In this document: positions 50,907 to 61,300 of the stretch, piece after piece
Numbering within the stretch: position 1 is the stretch's first letter
Layout: every line of letters starts with the position of its first letter
NCBI GenBank assembly: GCA_035638575.1
Contig: DASQZT010000290.1
Location: 1 to 64,000 of the forward strand
DNA from: DASQZT01 sp035638575
Lineage (GTDB): Bacteria > Acidobacteriota > Terriglobia > Bryobacterales > Bryobacteraceae
Reading direction: 5' to 3'
DNA length: 64,000 nucleotides
Program-made: the position numbers and the translations under genes
Notes under the pieces: generated by a model
What the model was told of the DNA's origin: nothing
What the model saw: the letters and a program-made list of their open reading frames with translations, nothing else
The model's database searches: none

Positions 50907-51760
50907 TCAGTAATCCAGCTTGGACAAGTACGCGAAGCTCTGCCGCAGGCTCTCGACCGGGTCGCCGGGGGTCTGGTCCTGCTCGACGATGTAGTGTTCC
51001 ACGCCGGCGGCCTGGGCGGCGCGCAGCACTTTGGGCCAGTCGATCACGCCGTGGCCGATTTCCTGGAACGCGGTCTTCTCCACCGTCTCCTTGTACAGCA
51101 GCGGGGTGCCGGCCGCCTTGTCTTTCAGATGCACCAGGGGAACCCGTCCCGCCAGCTTGCCCAGGAATTCCGCCGGATCGTGGCCGGCCACGCTTACCCA
51201 GAAGCAGTCCACCTCGAATCCCACCAGCTTCTTGTCGGTATTGTCCTGCAGCACCTGGAATCCCGTGGTCCCGTTCATCGGTTCGAATTCGAAGGCGTGG
51301 TTGTGATAGCAAAAACTCAGGCCGGCCGCGCGGCTCTTCTCGCCGAAGCGATTCAGCTTGTCCGCCAGCGCGCGGATCGCATCCAGGCCGCCGCGCTCGG
51401 CGGGCGGCAGATAGGGGTAGACGGCATAGGAAAACCCGCGCCGCTTCAAGTCGTCCAGCACGCGCCGCGCTTCGTCGTCCGCGCCTCTGGTCACCAGGGC
51501 CGAGTCCAGGTGGATGCTCACCGGCTTCAGCCTCGTGGCTTGGAGCGCGGGCCAGATCTTGTCCAGACCCGCGAACGTGGCTTCCGCCTCGCGGTAGCCG
51601 GCGGCATCGATCGCCCGCAGCGTCTCGGGAGCCTTATCCGGCAGAAGGGTGCGCACCGTATAGAGTTGCGCGCCGATGGTCCCCAGCCTGCGGGCGCGAA
51701 GCGTCGCTGCAGCGCGGCCGTAAGGGAACCGGTCTCCAGGAACTTACGTCTCGACGTCAT
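50907..51760 (-). pseudogene. Tat-exported sugar isomerase/epimerase, frameshifted in signal peptide
   Basis: Xylose-isomerase-like TIM barrel of the sugar phosphate isomerase/epimerase superfamily. The reading starts at ATG 51760 with a Tat motif (TSRRKFLETGSL). Near 51708 a base is missing, and the frame changes before the mature part, LRARRLGTIGAQLYTVR, then TLLPDKAPETLRAIDAAGYRE. The barrel has CYHNHAFEF and FEVDCFWVSVAGHDP with acidic metal ligands, and VPLVHLKDK near the end. Without the signal peptide, a 249-residue cytoplasmic form could start at 51656. Substrate is unknown. A 1-base assembly error is a real alternative. Confidence 0.75.
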
Positions 51761-51814
51761 TTCATCATTATGATACCCGCTGCTCCCGGTAATGAAGGTG
51801 GTGCGGCTGGAGAC

Positions 51815-54235
51815 TCACTCGCAGCGCAGGGCGATGATCGGGTCGACCTTCAATGCCCGGCGGGCCGGAATCCAGGCGGCCGCCGCCGCTACCGCGATCA
51901 TCATCCCCGAAACCGCCAGGAACGTGGCGGGATCCGTGGGGGTTGTCTGGTAGAGCTGAGTGGCAATCAGGCGGGTCAGCGCGAACGCCCCGGCGAGGCC
52001 GAGGATCACTCCCGCCGAGACCAGCACCATCACCTGGCCCAGCACCAGGCGGAAAATTCCGAGCCGCGATGCGCCCAGCGCCATGCGGATGCCGATCTCG
52101 TGCGCCCGCTGGCTCACCGAATAGGAGAGCACGCCGTACAGCCCCGTGACGGCCAGCAGCAGCGCGATGGCCGCGAAGACGCCCAGCAGCAGCGTGTAAA
52201 ACCGCGGCTGCGACACGTTGTCGGAAATCACCTTGCGCATGGATTTCAGATCGCTGATGGGCTGGTCCGGGCTGAGGGCGCGGATCTCGCGCTGGGCCAG
52301 GCCGGCCAGCCGCATGGGGTCGTCCGATTGCCCGCGCAATACCACCGTCATGGCGAATCCCGCAAAGAAGAACTGGCGGTAGTCGCGGTACATCTCCGGC
52401 TCCAGATTGCCGCCCAGTTCGCGGTACTTCACGTCTTTGACCACGCCGATGATCCGCTGGAACGGCCCCTTGCCCTCGGAGTCTCCCGTGACGCGCTTTC
52501 CGATCGCATCCTCGTTCGGAAAATATTTGCGGGCAAACGACTCGCTGACCACCACGACGGAGGGCGCGTCGGCCCCGTCGGATTCGCTGAAGACCCGGCC
52601 CCGGCGCACCGCGATGCCCATGGCGCGGAAGTAGCCGGGGCTCGCCACCCGCAGTTTCACGAGCTGCCGTTCGCCCGGCGGCGCCGGCCGGCCTTCCACC
52701 GCGAAAGTGCCGTTGGCGTCCACGTCGGCAAGCGGCAGCGGCACGATGATTCCGGCGGAGTTCAACCCGGGCAGCGTTTGCAGCCGTTCGAGGATGCGGG
52801 TGTAGTACGCGGCCTGCTGGGCTTTGCCGGTAATGGCGGCCGGCAGCGGAACCCGGAGGGTCAGGACGCGGCCCGGATCGAAGCCGGGGTCCACGTGCAT
52901 CAGCCGGTCGAAACCGCGCAGCATCAGGCTGGCGCCGATCAGCAGCACCAGCGACAGCGCCGTCTCCACCACCACCAGTAGATTGCGCAGGCGTTGGGAA
53001 CGCGGCCCCGAGCTGGAAGCGCGCCCGCCCTCTTTCAGGCTCTCCTGCAGGTTGGGATTGGCGGCGCGCAGGGCCGGGAGCAGGCCGAAGATCAAGCCGG
53101 TCGCGAGCGAGAGCGCCAGGGTGAACAGGAGCACGCCGGAATCGAGCCGCGTCTGCTCCAGGCGCGGAACCGGGATGCGTTCGGGAAACAGCGCCACCAG
53201 GCTCCTGGCGCCCCAGGCGCCCAGCAACAGTCCGGCGCCGCCGCCCGCCATGGCGAGCAGCATGGTCTCGGTCATCAACTGCCGGACCATGCGCAAGCGG
53301 CCCGCGCCCAGGGCGGCGCGCACCGCGATTTCGCGATTGCGGTCGGCGGCGCGGACCAGCAGCAGGTTGGCGACGTTGAGGCAGGCGATCAGCAACACCA
53401 TCCCGACCGCCCCCAGCGAGACCAGCAGCGCCGATCGCACGCGGCTGGTAATCTGTTCGGCGAGCGGGGTCAGCCGGATGCCCCAGCCTTTTCCAATCTC
53501 GGCGGGCGCCACGTCGCGGAGCACCGCCAGCGCTTCCGCCTGCGCCTGCCGCGGCGGGACGCCGGGTTTCAGGCGGACTACGGCATTCGTGCGCTGGTCC
53601 CGCTTGCCGGTGTCGTCGGCGGTGAACTGCCAGGGAGTCCACAATTCGAACCGCTGATCGAAGAAGAACTCCGGCGGCATGGCGCCGACGATGGTGTACG
53701 CCTTGCCGTTCATCATGAGGGGCCTGCCGAGGACGCCCGGGTCGCGGCCGAAGCGCCGCTTCCACAGCCGGTCGGAGAGCAGCACGACGTCGGCGCCCTG
53801 AGGGCCTCCGCCGGCGGCGAATTCCTCCGGGCGGAAGACGCGGCCGAGGGCCGGCGCGCTGCCCAGCATGCGGAAGGAATCGGAGGAGACACGCCCCCCG
53901 TAGACGTTTTCCGGGCCTTCCGCGCCGGTGAGCGTGAGGTTCTGCCAATGCGAGACCGCCAGCAGTTCGAAGGAGCGGAGGCGCTGCCCGAAGACCATCA
54001 GGTCCGCCGGTGAAACGCCGCTCGGCTCGCCCTTGGGATCGGTTTCGTCCAGGCGGTAGAGGCTGCCCGGATCGCGGTAAGGAAGGGGCCGCAGCAGCAC
54101 GGCGTTCACCACGCTGAAAATGGCGCTGTTGGCCCCGATGCCCAAAGCCAGAACGGTTACCACCACCGCGGCGAAGCCGGGCGTGCGCAGCAGCATGCGC
54201 GCGCCGTAGCGCAGGTCCTGCCAGAACGCGGACAT
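51815..54235 (-). CDS. ADOP-type ABC permease (MacB/FtsX-like)
   Basis: 806-residue permease of the acidobacterial duplicated orphan permease type. The start at 54235 gives MSAFWQDLRYGARMLLRTPGF, the usual N-terminus of the family. Two FtsX-like units are present: the first membrane helix and MacB periplasmic core (about 20-270) with three helices (about 280-420), then the second core (about 430-680) and helices to the C-terminus. RNREIAVRAALGAGR and AHEIGIRMALGASR are the repeated permease motifs. It ends AWIPARRALKVDPIIALR. No ATPase gene is adjacent. The substrate is unknown. Confidence 0.93.
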   Translation of the reverse strand: MSAFWQDLRYGARMLLRTPGFAAVVVTVLALGIGANSAIFSVVNAVLLRPLPYRDPGSLYRLDETDPKGEPSGVSPADLMVFGQRLRSFELLAVSHWQNLTLTGAEGPENVYGGRVSSDSFRMLGSAPALGRVFRPEEFAAGGGPQGADVVLLSDRLWKRRFGRDPGVLGRPLMMNGKAYTIVGAMPPEFFFDQRFELWTPWQFTADDTGKRDQRTNAVVRLKPGVPPRQAQAEALAVLRDVAPAEIGKGWGIRLTPLAEQITSRVRSALLVSLGAVGMVLLIACLNVANLLLVRAADRNREIAVRAALGAGRLRMVRQLMTETMLLAMAGGGAGLLLGAWGARSLVALFPERIPVPRLEQTRLDSGVLLFTLALSLATGLIFGLLPALRAANPNLQESLKEGGRASSSGPRSQRLRNLLVVVETALSLVLLIGASLMLRGFDRLMHVDPGFDPGRVLTLRVPLPAAITGKAQQAAYYTRILERLQTLPGLNSAGIIVPLPLADVDANGTFAVEGRPAPPGERQLVKLRVASPGYFRAMGIAVRRGRVFSESDGADAPSVVVVSESFARKYFPNEDAIGKRVTGDSEGKGPFQRIIGVVKDVKYRELGGNLEPEMYRDYRQFFFAGFAMTVVLRGQSDDPMRLAGLAQREIRALSPDQPISDLKSMRKVISDNVSQPRFYTLLLGVFAAIALLLAVTGLYGVLSYSVSQRAHEIGIRMALGASRLGIFRLVLGQVMVLVSAGVILGLAGAFALTRLIATQLYQTTPTDPATFLAVSGMMIAVAAAAAWIPARRALKVDPIIALRCE

Positions 54236-54242
54236 GGCGGTA

Positions 54243-54536
54243 TCAGCGCCAGTGTCCCTCGACAAAAACCCACTCGTGCCGGCGGTGGACCCAATGCGCT
54301 GGAAACCATCGCACATGCCGGCGAGGCGGCAACACCCAGGCGCCCGGAACCCACACGAACGCCCGGCCGTCCCAGCGATGGTAGCCGGGAGTCCACACGT
54401 AAGCAGGTCCCGGCGCGAGCATTCGTCTCTCCGCCATCGGTGGCGGCGGGGCGACCCGTACGACGATTTCGGCGGCCAGAGCGGCGCTCGACGCAATGCC
54501 AAAGAAAATGGCGGCTAGTAGCCACTTGCGAAACAT
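54243..54536 (-). CDS. YXWGXW-repeat secreted protein
   Basis: 97-residue protein. A signal peptide (LLAAIFFGIASSAALAA) leads into repeats of the YXWGXW class: AYVWTPGYHRWDGRAFVW, VPGAWVLPPRRHVRW, and WVFVEGHWR at the end. These Trp/His/Pro-rich repeats are found in short surface or periplasmic proteins with no known role. It ends 7 bases before the ADOP permease start, suggesting a shared transcript. Confidence 0.83.
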   Translation of the reverse strand: MFRKWLLAAIFFGIASSAALAAEIVVRVAPPPPMAERRMLAPGPAYVWTPGYHRWDGRAFVWVPGAWVLPPRRHVRWFPAHWVHRRHEWVFVEGHWR

Positions 54537-54589
54537 GGGCGCATACCTCTGACTTTATTATGCGCCGCCGAAGGCCGCTTGCACAGCGC

Positions 54590-55315
54590 TTAGTCCATCA
54601 GCGCCGCGGCCTTTTCGTCCAGGAACCAGGTGACCCCGCGGCCGTGGTGCGAGGCGATCTGCGCGGGGTACCGCTTGGGGTCGTACTCCTCGTTGAAGAC
54701 CGCGCGCACGGCCTCGGCCTTGTCTTCGCCGGCTACCAGAAACACGGTGTGCTTGGCCGCCAGCAAGGCTCCCGGCAGCAGCGTCACGCGCCACTGGTTG
54801 AACTTCGGCGCGAACACCGCCGCCGCGATCCCTTCCCGGTCCTCGATCAGCGGATCGCCCGGAAACAGGCTGGCGGTATGGGCATCCGGTCCCATGCCGC
54901 GATGCACCAGGTCGAAATGCGGCATCTCGCCCACGTCGAGGCCGAAAAACTCGCGGATCTCGATGATGTATCGCACTGCCGCGGCCGAGGGCTTCAGCTC
55001 GCCGGCGATGCGGTGCACCTGGCGCTGCGGAATGCGCGCCGGCTTGATGAGGTAATCGTCCACCAGCTTGTAATTGCTGGCGGGGTCGGTGGGTGCAACG
55101 CATCGCTCGTCCACCCAGAACAGATGAATGCGGTCCCAGCGAAATCTCGACTGCGCGAGCTTTTCAAAGAGAAACCGGGGCGTGGTTCCTCCCGAGACCG
55201 CGAAGGTGGCGAACTCCTGTCCGGCAAGCACCTCCTCGAGAACGGAGATGACGTGATGCGCGCAGGCTTCGGCCGCCGATGCGGGGTCCGGCGCGGTATA
55301 CCAGCGTACGCTCAT
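54590..55315 (-). CDS. pgl: 6-phosphogluconolactonase
   Basis: 241-residue DevB-type lactonase that hydrolyses 6-phosphogluconolactone in the oxidative pentose phosphate pathway. VSGGTTPRFLFEKLA, HLFWVDERCVAPTDPASNY and RGMGPDAHTASLFPG (usually GMGPDGHTAS) are the family motifs with the His of the active site, and TLLPGALLAAKHTVFLVAG follows. The ATG at 55315 overlaps the opcA stop by 4 bases, so it completes a zwf-opcA-pgl operon, catalysing the step after Zwf. Confidence 0.93.
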   Translation of the reverse strand: MSVRWYTAPDPASAAEACAHHVISVLEEVLAGQEFATFAVSGGTTPRFLFEKLAQSRFRWDRIHLFWVDERCVAPTDPASNYKLVDDYLIKPARIPQRQVHRIAGELKPSAAAVRYIIEIREFFGLDVGEMPHFDLVHRGMGPDAHTASLFPGDPLIEDREGIAAAVFAPKFNQWRVTLLPGALLAAKHTVFLVAGEDKAEAVRAVFNEEYDPKRYPAQIASHHGRGVTWFLDEKAAALMD

Positions 55316-56304
55316 TTGTCCACAGGATACGCGAGCGCGGCGGCGGATGCCAGGGTCCTGGTGAAAACCGGGTCGCGCCGCACGATGCCGAGTTCCTCGC
55401 GCATCAGCAGGCAGTCGGTGGGCTGCGGCAGGTTGGTGCAATGCGAAAGATCGTTCACCGCGATCACCAGCCGTTCGTCCTGGCGGAACAGCTCCACCTG
55501 GAAGCCGGGGCCCAGCAGTTGCACGCGGAGCGTCGTGTCCTGTGCCTCGGCCACCGTCGCCTCCGCGCGCACCCCGGCGTCCGCCAGCGCATTGGCGATC
55601 CACGCCGCCATGTACCAGGCCAGCGTCTGGTGGGTCCCGGAAAAAGCCACGCGAACGGCCGAGATCCGCGGCACCTGCGCCAGGTACTCGCGGTTCTCGA
55701 AGAGCTGCGAGAGCATCTCGCGCCAGCGGGTGAGCCGCGTCCACGCCAGGTCGCCCAGAAGGACGCCGCCGGCCGCCTGCTCCGCCAGCCTGCGCAGCGC
55801 CGCCCTGGCGTCGGGAAAGCCCGAGCTGTCCAGCACCACCTTTTGGGCCATGGCGGCGATGGGCCCGAATTCCGGCATCTCCGCCAGCCGTGCGCTGCGG
55901 CACCACAAGATCACCGGCAGGTCGGCCACGGCCAGTGGCAGCACCACCGAGGCCAGGTCGCCCAGCGACGAATCCGAAGCCGTGATTTCGATCTGCTCGC
56001 AACAGATCTGCTGGCGCCCTCCGAATGGCATCCAGCACTGCGCGTAGACCCGCTCTTCTAGCGTGTGCTCGGAGACGCCGCGCAGCCGGATCGACACCGT
56101 GCGCGCCGGATGCTCGGGCATGAGGGCCGCGATGGTTTCGCCCAGCCCCATCACATCCTCGGCCTCCTCCGACAGCACCACCAGCGTCATCGAACAGGCG
56201 CGCAGCACTCCCCCTTCGGCCTCGCTCCGCCCCTGCTTGCCGAACGACCTCCACAGGTCGGACAGTTCCCGCAGAATGTGGTCGGGAGCCACCGTGGCGC
56301 TCAT
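55312..56304 (-). CDS. opcA: G6PD assembly protein OpcA-like
   Basis: 330-residue OpcA-family protein, required for assembly or redox control of glucose-6-phosphate dehydrogenase in actinobacteria and cyanobacteria. The N-terminal region (ACSMTLVVLSEEAEDVMGLG, ALMPEHPARTVSIRLR), the central ADLPVILWCRSA, and the C-terminal LAWYMAAWIANAL match the family. It overlaps zwf (ATGA) upstream and pgl downstream, which supports the assignment. It probably allosterically supports Zwf. Confidence 0.88.
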   Translation of the reverse strand: MSATVAPDHILRELSDLWRSFGKQGRSEAEGGVLRACSMTLVVLSEEAEDVMGLGETIAALMPEHPARTVSIRLRGVSEHTLEERVYAQCWMPFGGRQQICCEQIEITASDSSLGDLASVVLPLAVADLPVILWCRSARLAEMPEFGPIAAMAQKVVLDSSGFPDARAALRRLAEQAAGGVLLGDLAWTRLTRWREMLSQLFENREYLAQVPRISAVRVAFSGTHQTLAWYMAAWIANALADAGVRAEATVAEAQDTTLRVQLLGPGFQVELFRQDERLVIAVNDLSHCTNLPQPTDCLLMREELGIVRRDPVFTRTLASAAALAYPVDK

Positions 56305-57827
56305 CAGGGTCTTCTCCAGGCGTGGCCGCGGCGCGCCAGCATCTCGTCGGCGGCGGCGGGTCCCCAGGTTCCCGCGGCGTAGTTGGGAAAGTCGTACCGG
56401 GTTTCCCGCCACGCGTTCTGAATGGGCTCGACCACGCTCCAGCTCGCCTCCACCATGTCCTGCCGCGTGTAGAGCGTCGCGTCGCCGATGATGGCGTCCA
56501 GCAGCAGCGTCTCGTAGGCCGAGGGCGACCGCTCGCCGAAACTCGAGCCGTAGTTGAAATCCATGGAGACCGGCCGCAGCTTCATGCCCGCGCCCGGCGT
56601 TTTGGACAGGAACTTGAGCGAAATGCCCTCCTCCGGCTGGATGCGCACGATCAGCAGATTGGGCCCGCTTTCGGCGCCGTCGGTGTCTTCGAAAATGGCC
56701 AGGGGAGCGGCGTTGAAATGGATGGCGATCTCGGTGACCCGCTTGGGCAGGCGCTTGCCGGTCCGCATGTAGAACGGCACGCCCGCCCAGCGCCAGTTCT
56801 CCACGAAAAAAGTGGCCGCCGCGAAGGTGTTGGTCTGCGATTCCGGATTCACGCCCTCCTCCTGGCGGAAGCCCGGCACTTCCTGCCCGCCGATGCGCGC
56901 CGGCCCGTATTGCCCCGGCACGGTGTTCTGGCGGACCTCCCCGGGCGTCATCGCGCGGATTGAGCGCAGCAGCTTCGAGCGTTCGTCGCGCACCGAGGTG
57001 GCGCGAAAACTGGCGCTGGGCTCCATGGCGATGGTGGCCATCACCTGCAGCAGATGGTTCTGGATCATGTCGGCCAGCGCGCCGGCTTCCTGGTAGTACG
57101 CGCCGCGCCCCTCCACCCCGATGGATTCCGCCGCCGTGATCTGCACGTGGTTCACGTAGCGCCGGTTCCACAGCGGCTCGAAGATGCCGTTGCCGAAGCG
57201 GAACGCCAAAATGTTCTGCACCGTCTCCTTACCCAGGTAATGGTCGATGCGATAAACGTCGGATTCGTTGAACACCTCGTGCAGGCGGTCGCTCAGCTCG
57301 CGCGCGCTGGCCAGGTCGTGGCCGAAAGGCTTCTCCACCACCAGGCGGCGCCAGCCCGCGCCTTTGGCCAGCCCGGCCGCCCCGATCCCCAGGGCTACCG
57401 GCGCATACTGGCTGGGCTGCGTGGACAGGTAGAACAGCACGTTGCGGCCGGTGTGGCGCGCCTGTTCGATCTCGGCCAGTTTGGCGGCGATGCGCCGGTA
57501 CAGCTCCGGGTCCCCGATATCGCCAGCCACGTAAAACAGCCCGCCGGCGAAAGCGCTCCACACCTCCGGATCGATCTTGGTGTCTTCGGAGAACTGTTTG
57601 ACCGACTCCAGCATTTTTTCGCGGAACTGGTCGTCGGAGAGCGCCGTGCGCGAAATGCCGATCACCGAGAAACCCGCCGAGAGCCGCCGGTCGTATGCCA
57701 GCCGGTAGAGCGCGGGCAGGAGCTTGCGCTTGGTGAGATCGCCGTTGGCTCCGAAGATCGCGACGGCGCATTCGGGCACTTGCCTTTCGAAGCGCAGGGG
57801 GTCCTGAAACGGGTTTTCCAAAGGCAT
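56304..57827 (-). CDS. zwf: glucose-6-phosphate 1-dehydrogenase
   Basis: 507-residue NADP-dependent enzyme, the first step of the oxidative pentose phosphate pathway. FGANGDLTKRKLLPALY near residue 25 is the coenzyme-binding fingerprint. VEKPFGHDLASA and the active-site RIDHYLGKETVQN contain the catalytic His and Lys. The C-terminal beta+alpha domain has PFYMRTGKRLPKRV. All main motifs are intact. It is the first gene of the zwf-opcA-pgl set. A response regulator lies 45 bases upstream on the same strand. Confidence 0.95.
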   Translation of the reverse strand: MPLENPFQDPLRFERQVPECAVAIFGANGDLTKRKLLPALYRLAYDRRLSAGFSVIGISRTALSDDQFREKMLESVKQFSEDTKIDPEVWSAFAGGLFYVAGDIGDPELYRRIAAKLAEIEQARHTGRNVLFYLSTQPSQYAPVALGIGAAGLAKGAGWRRLVVEKPFGHDLASARELSDRLHEVFNESDVYRIDHYLGKETVQNILAFRFGNGIFEPLWNRRYVNHVQITAAESIGVEGRGAYYQEAGALADMIQNHLLQVMATIAMEPSASFRATSVRDERSKLLRSIRAMTPGEVRQNTVPGQYGPARIGGQEVPGFRQEEGVNPESQTNTFAAATFFVENWRWAGVPFYMRTGKRLPKRVTEIAIHFNAAPLAIFEDTDGAESGPNLLIVRIQPEEGISLKFLSKTPGAGMKLRPVSMDFNYGSSFGERSPSAYETLLLDAIIGDATLYTRQDMVEASWSVVEPIQNAWRETRYDFPNYAAGTWGPAAADEMLARRGHAWRRP

Positions 57828-57872
57828 TCAGTTCAACATATCATGCCCGCCGGCGGCGCCCGCGCGACCCTC

Positions 57873-58223
57873 TTAACGCAGCTTCCTCTCCACGACTGAA
57901 TACAGATCCTCTAACCGAAACGGCTTGCTGATGAACGCGGCGCTCTCGGGAAGCACCTCGGCTGTAATGTGCGCCGACATCAGGACGACGGCGATGGTAG
58001 GGCAGATCTGGATGATCCTTCTGACAAGCTCCGGCCCGCACATCTCCGGCATGATGACATCGGATACCACCAAATCGAAGCACGGCGCTACGCTTGCAAG
58101 GTCCAATGCTTGCAGGGAACTGCCTGCCGAGTGGACATCATAACCCCGGCCCGAAAGCGCCCTGGACACCAGACGTAAAACCGCAGGCTCGTCATCGACG
58201 ACCAGTACCCTCGGCGTTGACAT
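57873..58223 (-). CDS. single-domain response regulator
   Basis: 116-residue receiver domain. VLVVDDEPAVLRLV has the acidic pocket (Asp10, Asp11, Glu12), Asp55 in VVSDVIMPEMCGPE is the phosphorylated residue, MSAHIT supplies the conserved Ser, and FISKPFRL the Lys. No output domain is present. It precedes zwf on the same strand, but the link may be only positional. The partner kinase is not in the window unless it is the one at 16330. Confidence 0.88.
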   Translation of the reverse strand: MSTPRVLVVDDEPAVLRLVSRALSGRGYDVHSAGSSLQALDLASVAPCFDLVVSDVIMPEMCGPELVRRIIQICPTIAVVLMSAHITAEVLPESAAFISKPFRLEDLYSVVERKLR

Positions 58224-58348
58224 TCAGCCCCTCCGGCGCACCCGTGCTGGCCGTCAAGTATACATCCGGGGCGGCGCGGCCGTATAACCGCCTTGTACTG
58301 TTGCGTCCAGTTGCGCGGTGGGCGGAGCTGGGGTGGATTCCGCGTCCC

Positions 58349-61300
58349 CTACTGCGCGGTCCACGATCCCGCCGCCTGCCAGCCGGAATTGTTGGCGTCG
58401 GTGGAGTCGCGCGCGGCCGCGTAGATCACGCGGTTGCCCGCGAACGCCGCGGAGAAGCTGACGTTCAGCGTGAGCGTCAGTGTGTTGCCGCTGCCGGCGG
58501 CGGACGAGCCTGTGGCGTTCACCGTGCACTGGCTGTTGCTCGGACCGGGCGCCACGCCGCCCGATGCGTTCAACGCCATCCCCGGCGACAATGCCGTGCC
58601 CGCATCGTTCACCAGGTACAGCACGCCCACCGGGCGGCTGTAGGCCAGGTAGCACGCCTGGCGGCCGTCCAGAAAGTTGTTGATCAGGATGTCTACCACG
58701 CCCAGATCCTGGTAGCCTTTGGTGTCGCTGAAGGTGAATGTGAAGGTCTGGCTCGAGCCTGCGCCGCGCGCGGGATTCACGCCGCCCACCGAGGGAAAGG
58801 TCGTCGCGCCCGGCACTCCCCACGACCCCAAAGCCTGCCAGCCCGAATTGCCTCCCTCGAGATCGCGCGCCGCCAGGTACATCACCTTGTTGCCCGCGAA
58901 CCCGGCGGAGAAACTCAGGTTCAACGTCAGGATCAGGCTGTTGCCGTTGCCCACCGCCGAGGAGCCCGCGCCGGTCACCGTGCACTGGCTGTTGCCGGCG
59001 CTTCCCGAGCCATTCAACGCCAGTCCCTGCTCCAATGCCAGGCCCGAATCGTCCACCGGGTACAGCACGCCCGCGGTTCGGCTGTAAGCCAGGTAGCAGG
59101 CCTGCCGGCCGTCGAGGAAATTGTTCATCAGAACGTCGACCACATCCAGGTCCTGGTAACCGCGCGGGTCGGTGAAGGTGAATATCATGATCTGGCTCGA
59201 TCCGCTTCCCGCCCCGGGGCTGACGCCGATGGCGGCCGTTCCGCCGCCCACCGCGATTGCGCCGGAGGCTCCGGCGATGGAGGCAGTCACCGTGTCCATG
59301 GCCGTGATGGTTTGGTTGCCGGCCGTGTTCAGCGTGGCGGAGAAGGTCCCGGTTCCCCCGGTCAGCGTGGTGTCGGCGGGCAACGTCGCCATCGCGTCGC
59401 TGCTGCTGAAATGCGCCGTGCCCGAGTACGCCGTCGCACCGTTGGCCGCATCCAGGGCCGTAACCGTGAAGTTGAATGGCGCGCCGGGAGTGGCCGAAGC
59501 CGGCGCGGCGACCGCAAAGTGGGTCGGCAGCCCGCCCGTGACCACGATGCTGGCGGACACTCCTGTGATCGAGGCAGTCACCGTATCCGTCGCGGTGATG
59601 GTCTGGCTGCCGGCGGTGGACAGTGTCGCCGAAAAGATCCCCGTCCCGTTGGTCAGAGTCGCATTGGGCGGCAGGATCGCCGCGCCGTCGCTGCTGCCGA
59701 AGTGCACCGTTCCGGTGTAGCCCGGGACCGTGTTGCTGAACGGATCCTGCGCCGTCACCGTCACGTTGAACGCCACTCCGTGGACTTCGGGCGATGGGGC
59801 CGCGACTCTCAGGCGCGTGGCGGCCGCGGCGCCGACGGCAATCGCTGTGGATGTGCCCGCGATCGAGGAAGTGGCCGTATCGGTCGCGGTGATCGTCTGG
59901 TTCCCCGCTGTCTTCAGGGTGGCCGGGAAGGTGCCGGTTCCGTTGGTCAGAGCCGTGTTGGCGGGCAGGGTTGCCGCGAGATCGCTGCTGGCGAAGTGCG
60001 GGGCGCCGGTGTAACCGGTCACCGCGGCGTTGTTCGCATCGAGCGCCGTCACCGTGAAGTTGAACGCCACGCCGGCGGTAGCCGTAGCCTGCGCCGTCAC
60101 CGAGAAATGCGTGGCCAGCAGGGCGCCCACCGCGATGGTGGATGTCCCGGTGATGGAAGCCCCCACCGTGTCGGTCGCGGTGATGGTCTGGCTGCCGGCG
60201 GCCCGCAGCGTCGCCGGGAAGGTCCCGGTTCCGTTGGTCAGGGCCGCGTCGGCGGGCAGCGTTGCGGTGGAGTCGCTGCTGGTGAAGTGCACCGCGCCGG
60301 CGTAAGTGGTGGCGGTGTTGTTGAACTGGTCCTGCGCCGTGACGCTGAAGTTGAACGTGGTTCCGGGAGCGGCCGCTACCGGCGCCGTAACCTTGAGATG
60401 TGTGGCCGCCGTGGCGCTCACGGCGATGGAGCCGGATGTGCCCGCGATGGTCGCCGTGACCGTGTCGGTAGCGGCGATGGTCTGGTTCCCCGCTGCTTTC
60501 AGGGTGGCCGCGAAGGTGCCGGCGCCGTTGGTCAGAGCGGTGTCGGCGGGCAGGGTCGCCGCGGTATCGCTGCTGCTAAAGTGCGCCGTGCCGGTGTAGC
60601 CCGTGGCCGTGTTGTTGAATTGATCCAGCGCCGTCACCGTGAAGTTGAGCGCCGATCCGGCCGTCGCGGTTGCCGGCGCAACTACCTTGAAGTGTGTGGC
60701 CGGCCCGCCGCCCACGGCTATCGCGCCGGATGTGCCGGTGATCGAGGCAGTCGCCGTATCGGTCGCGGTGACGGTCTGGTTTCCGCCGGTCTGGAAGGTA
60801 GTCTGGAAACCGCCGGCGCCGTTGGTCAAGGGGCTGTTGGCGGGCAGGATCGCCGCCGAGTCGCTGCTCGAAAAGCGCACGCTTCCCGCGTAGCTCGGGG
60901 CCGTGTTGTTGAACGCATCCAGCGCCGTCACCGTGAAGGTGAGCGCCGCTCCGGCGGTGGCCGTGGCCGCCGCGGCAACCTTCAGGTGTGTGGCCGCCGC
61001 CGCACTCACCCCGATCGCGCCGGATATGCCGGTGATCGAGGCGCTCGCCGTATCGGTCGCCGTGACGGTCTGGTTTCCGGCCGTCTTCAGCGTGGCCTGT
61101 ACGCTCCCGGTGCCGTGGGTCAGGGTGGTGTCGGCGGGCAGCGCTGCCGCCGAATCGGTGCTGGTAAAGTGCACGATGCCGCTGTAGCTGAGCACCGTGG
61201 CGTTGTTGGTATCGAGCGCGGTCACCGTGACCGTGAGCGCCACGCCCGCGGTTGCCGAAGCCGGCGCGGTCACCGTGAAGTGAGTGGCCGGCAACACCAC

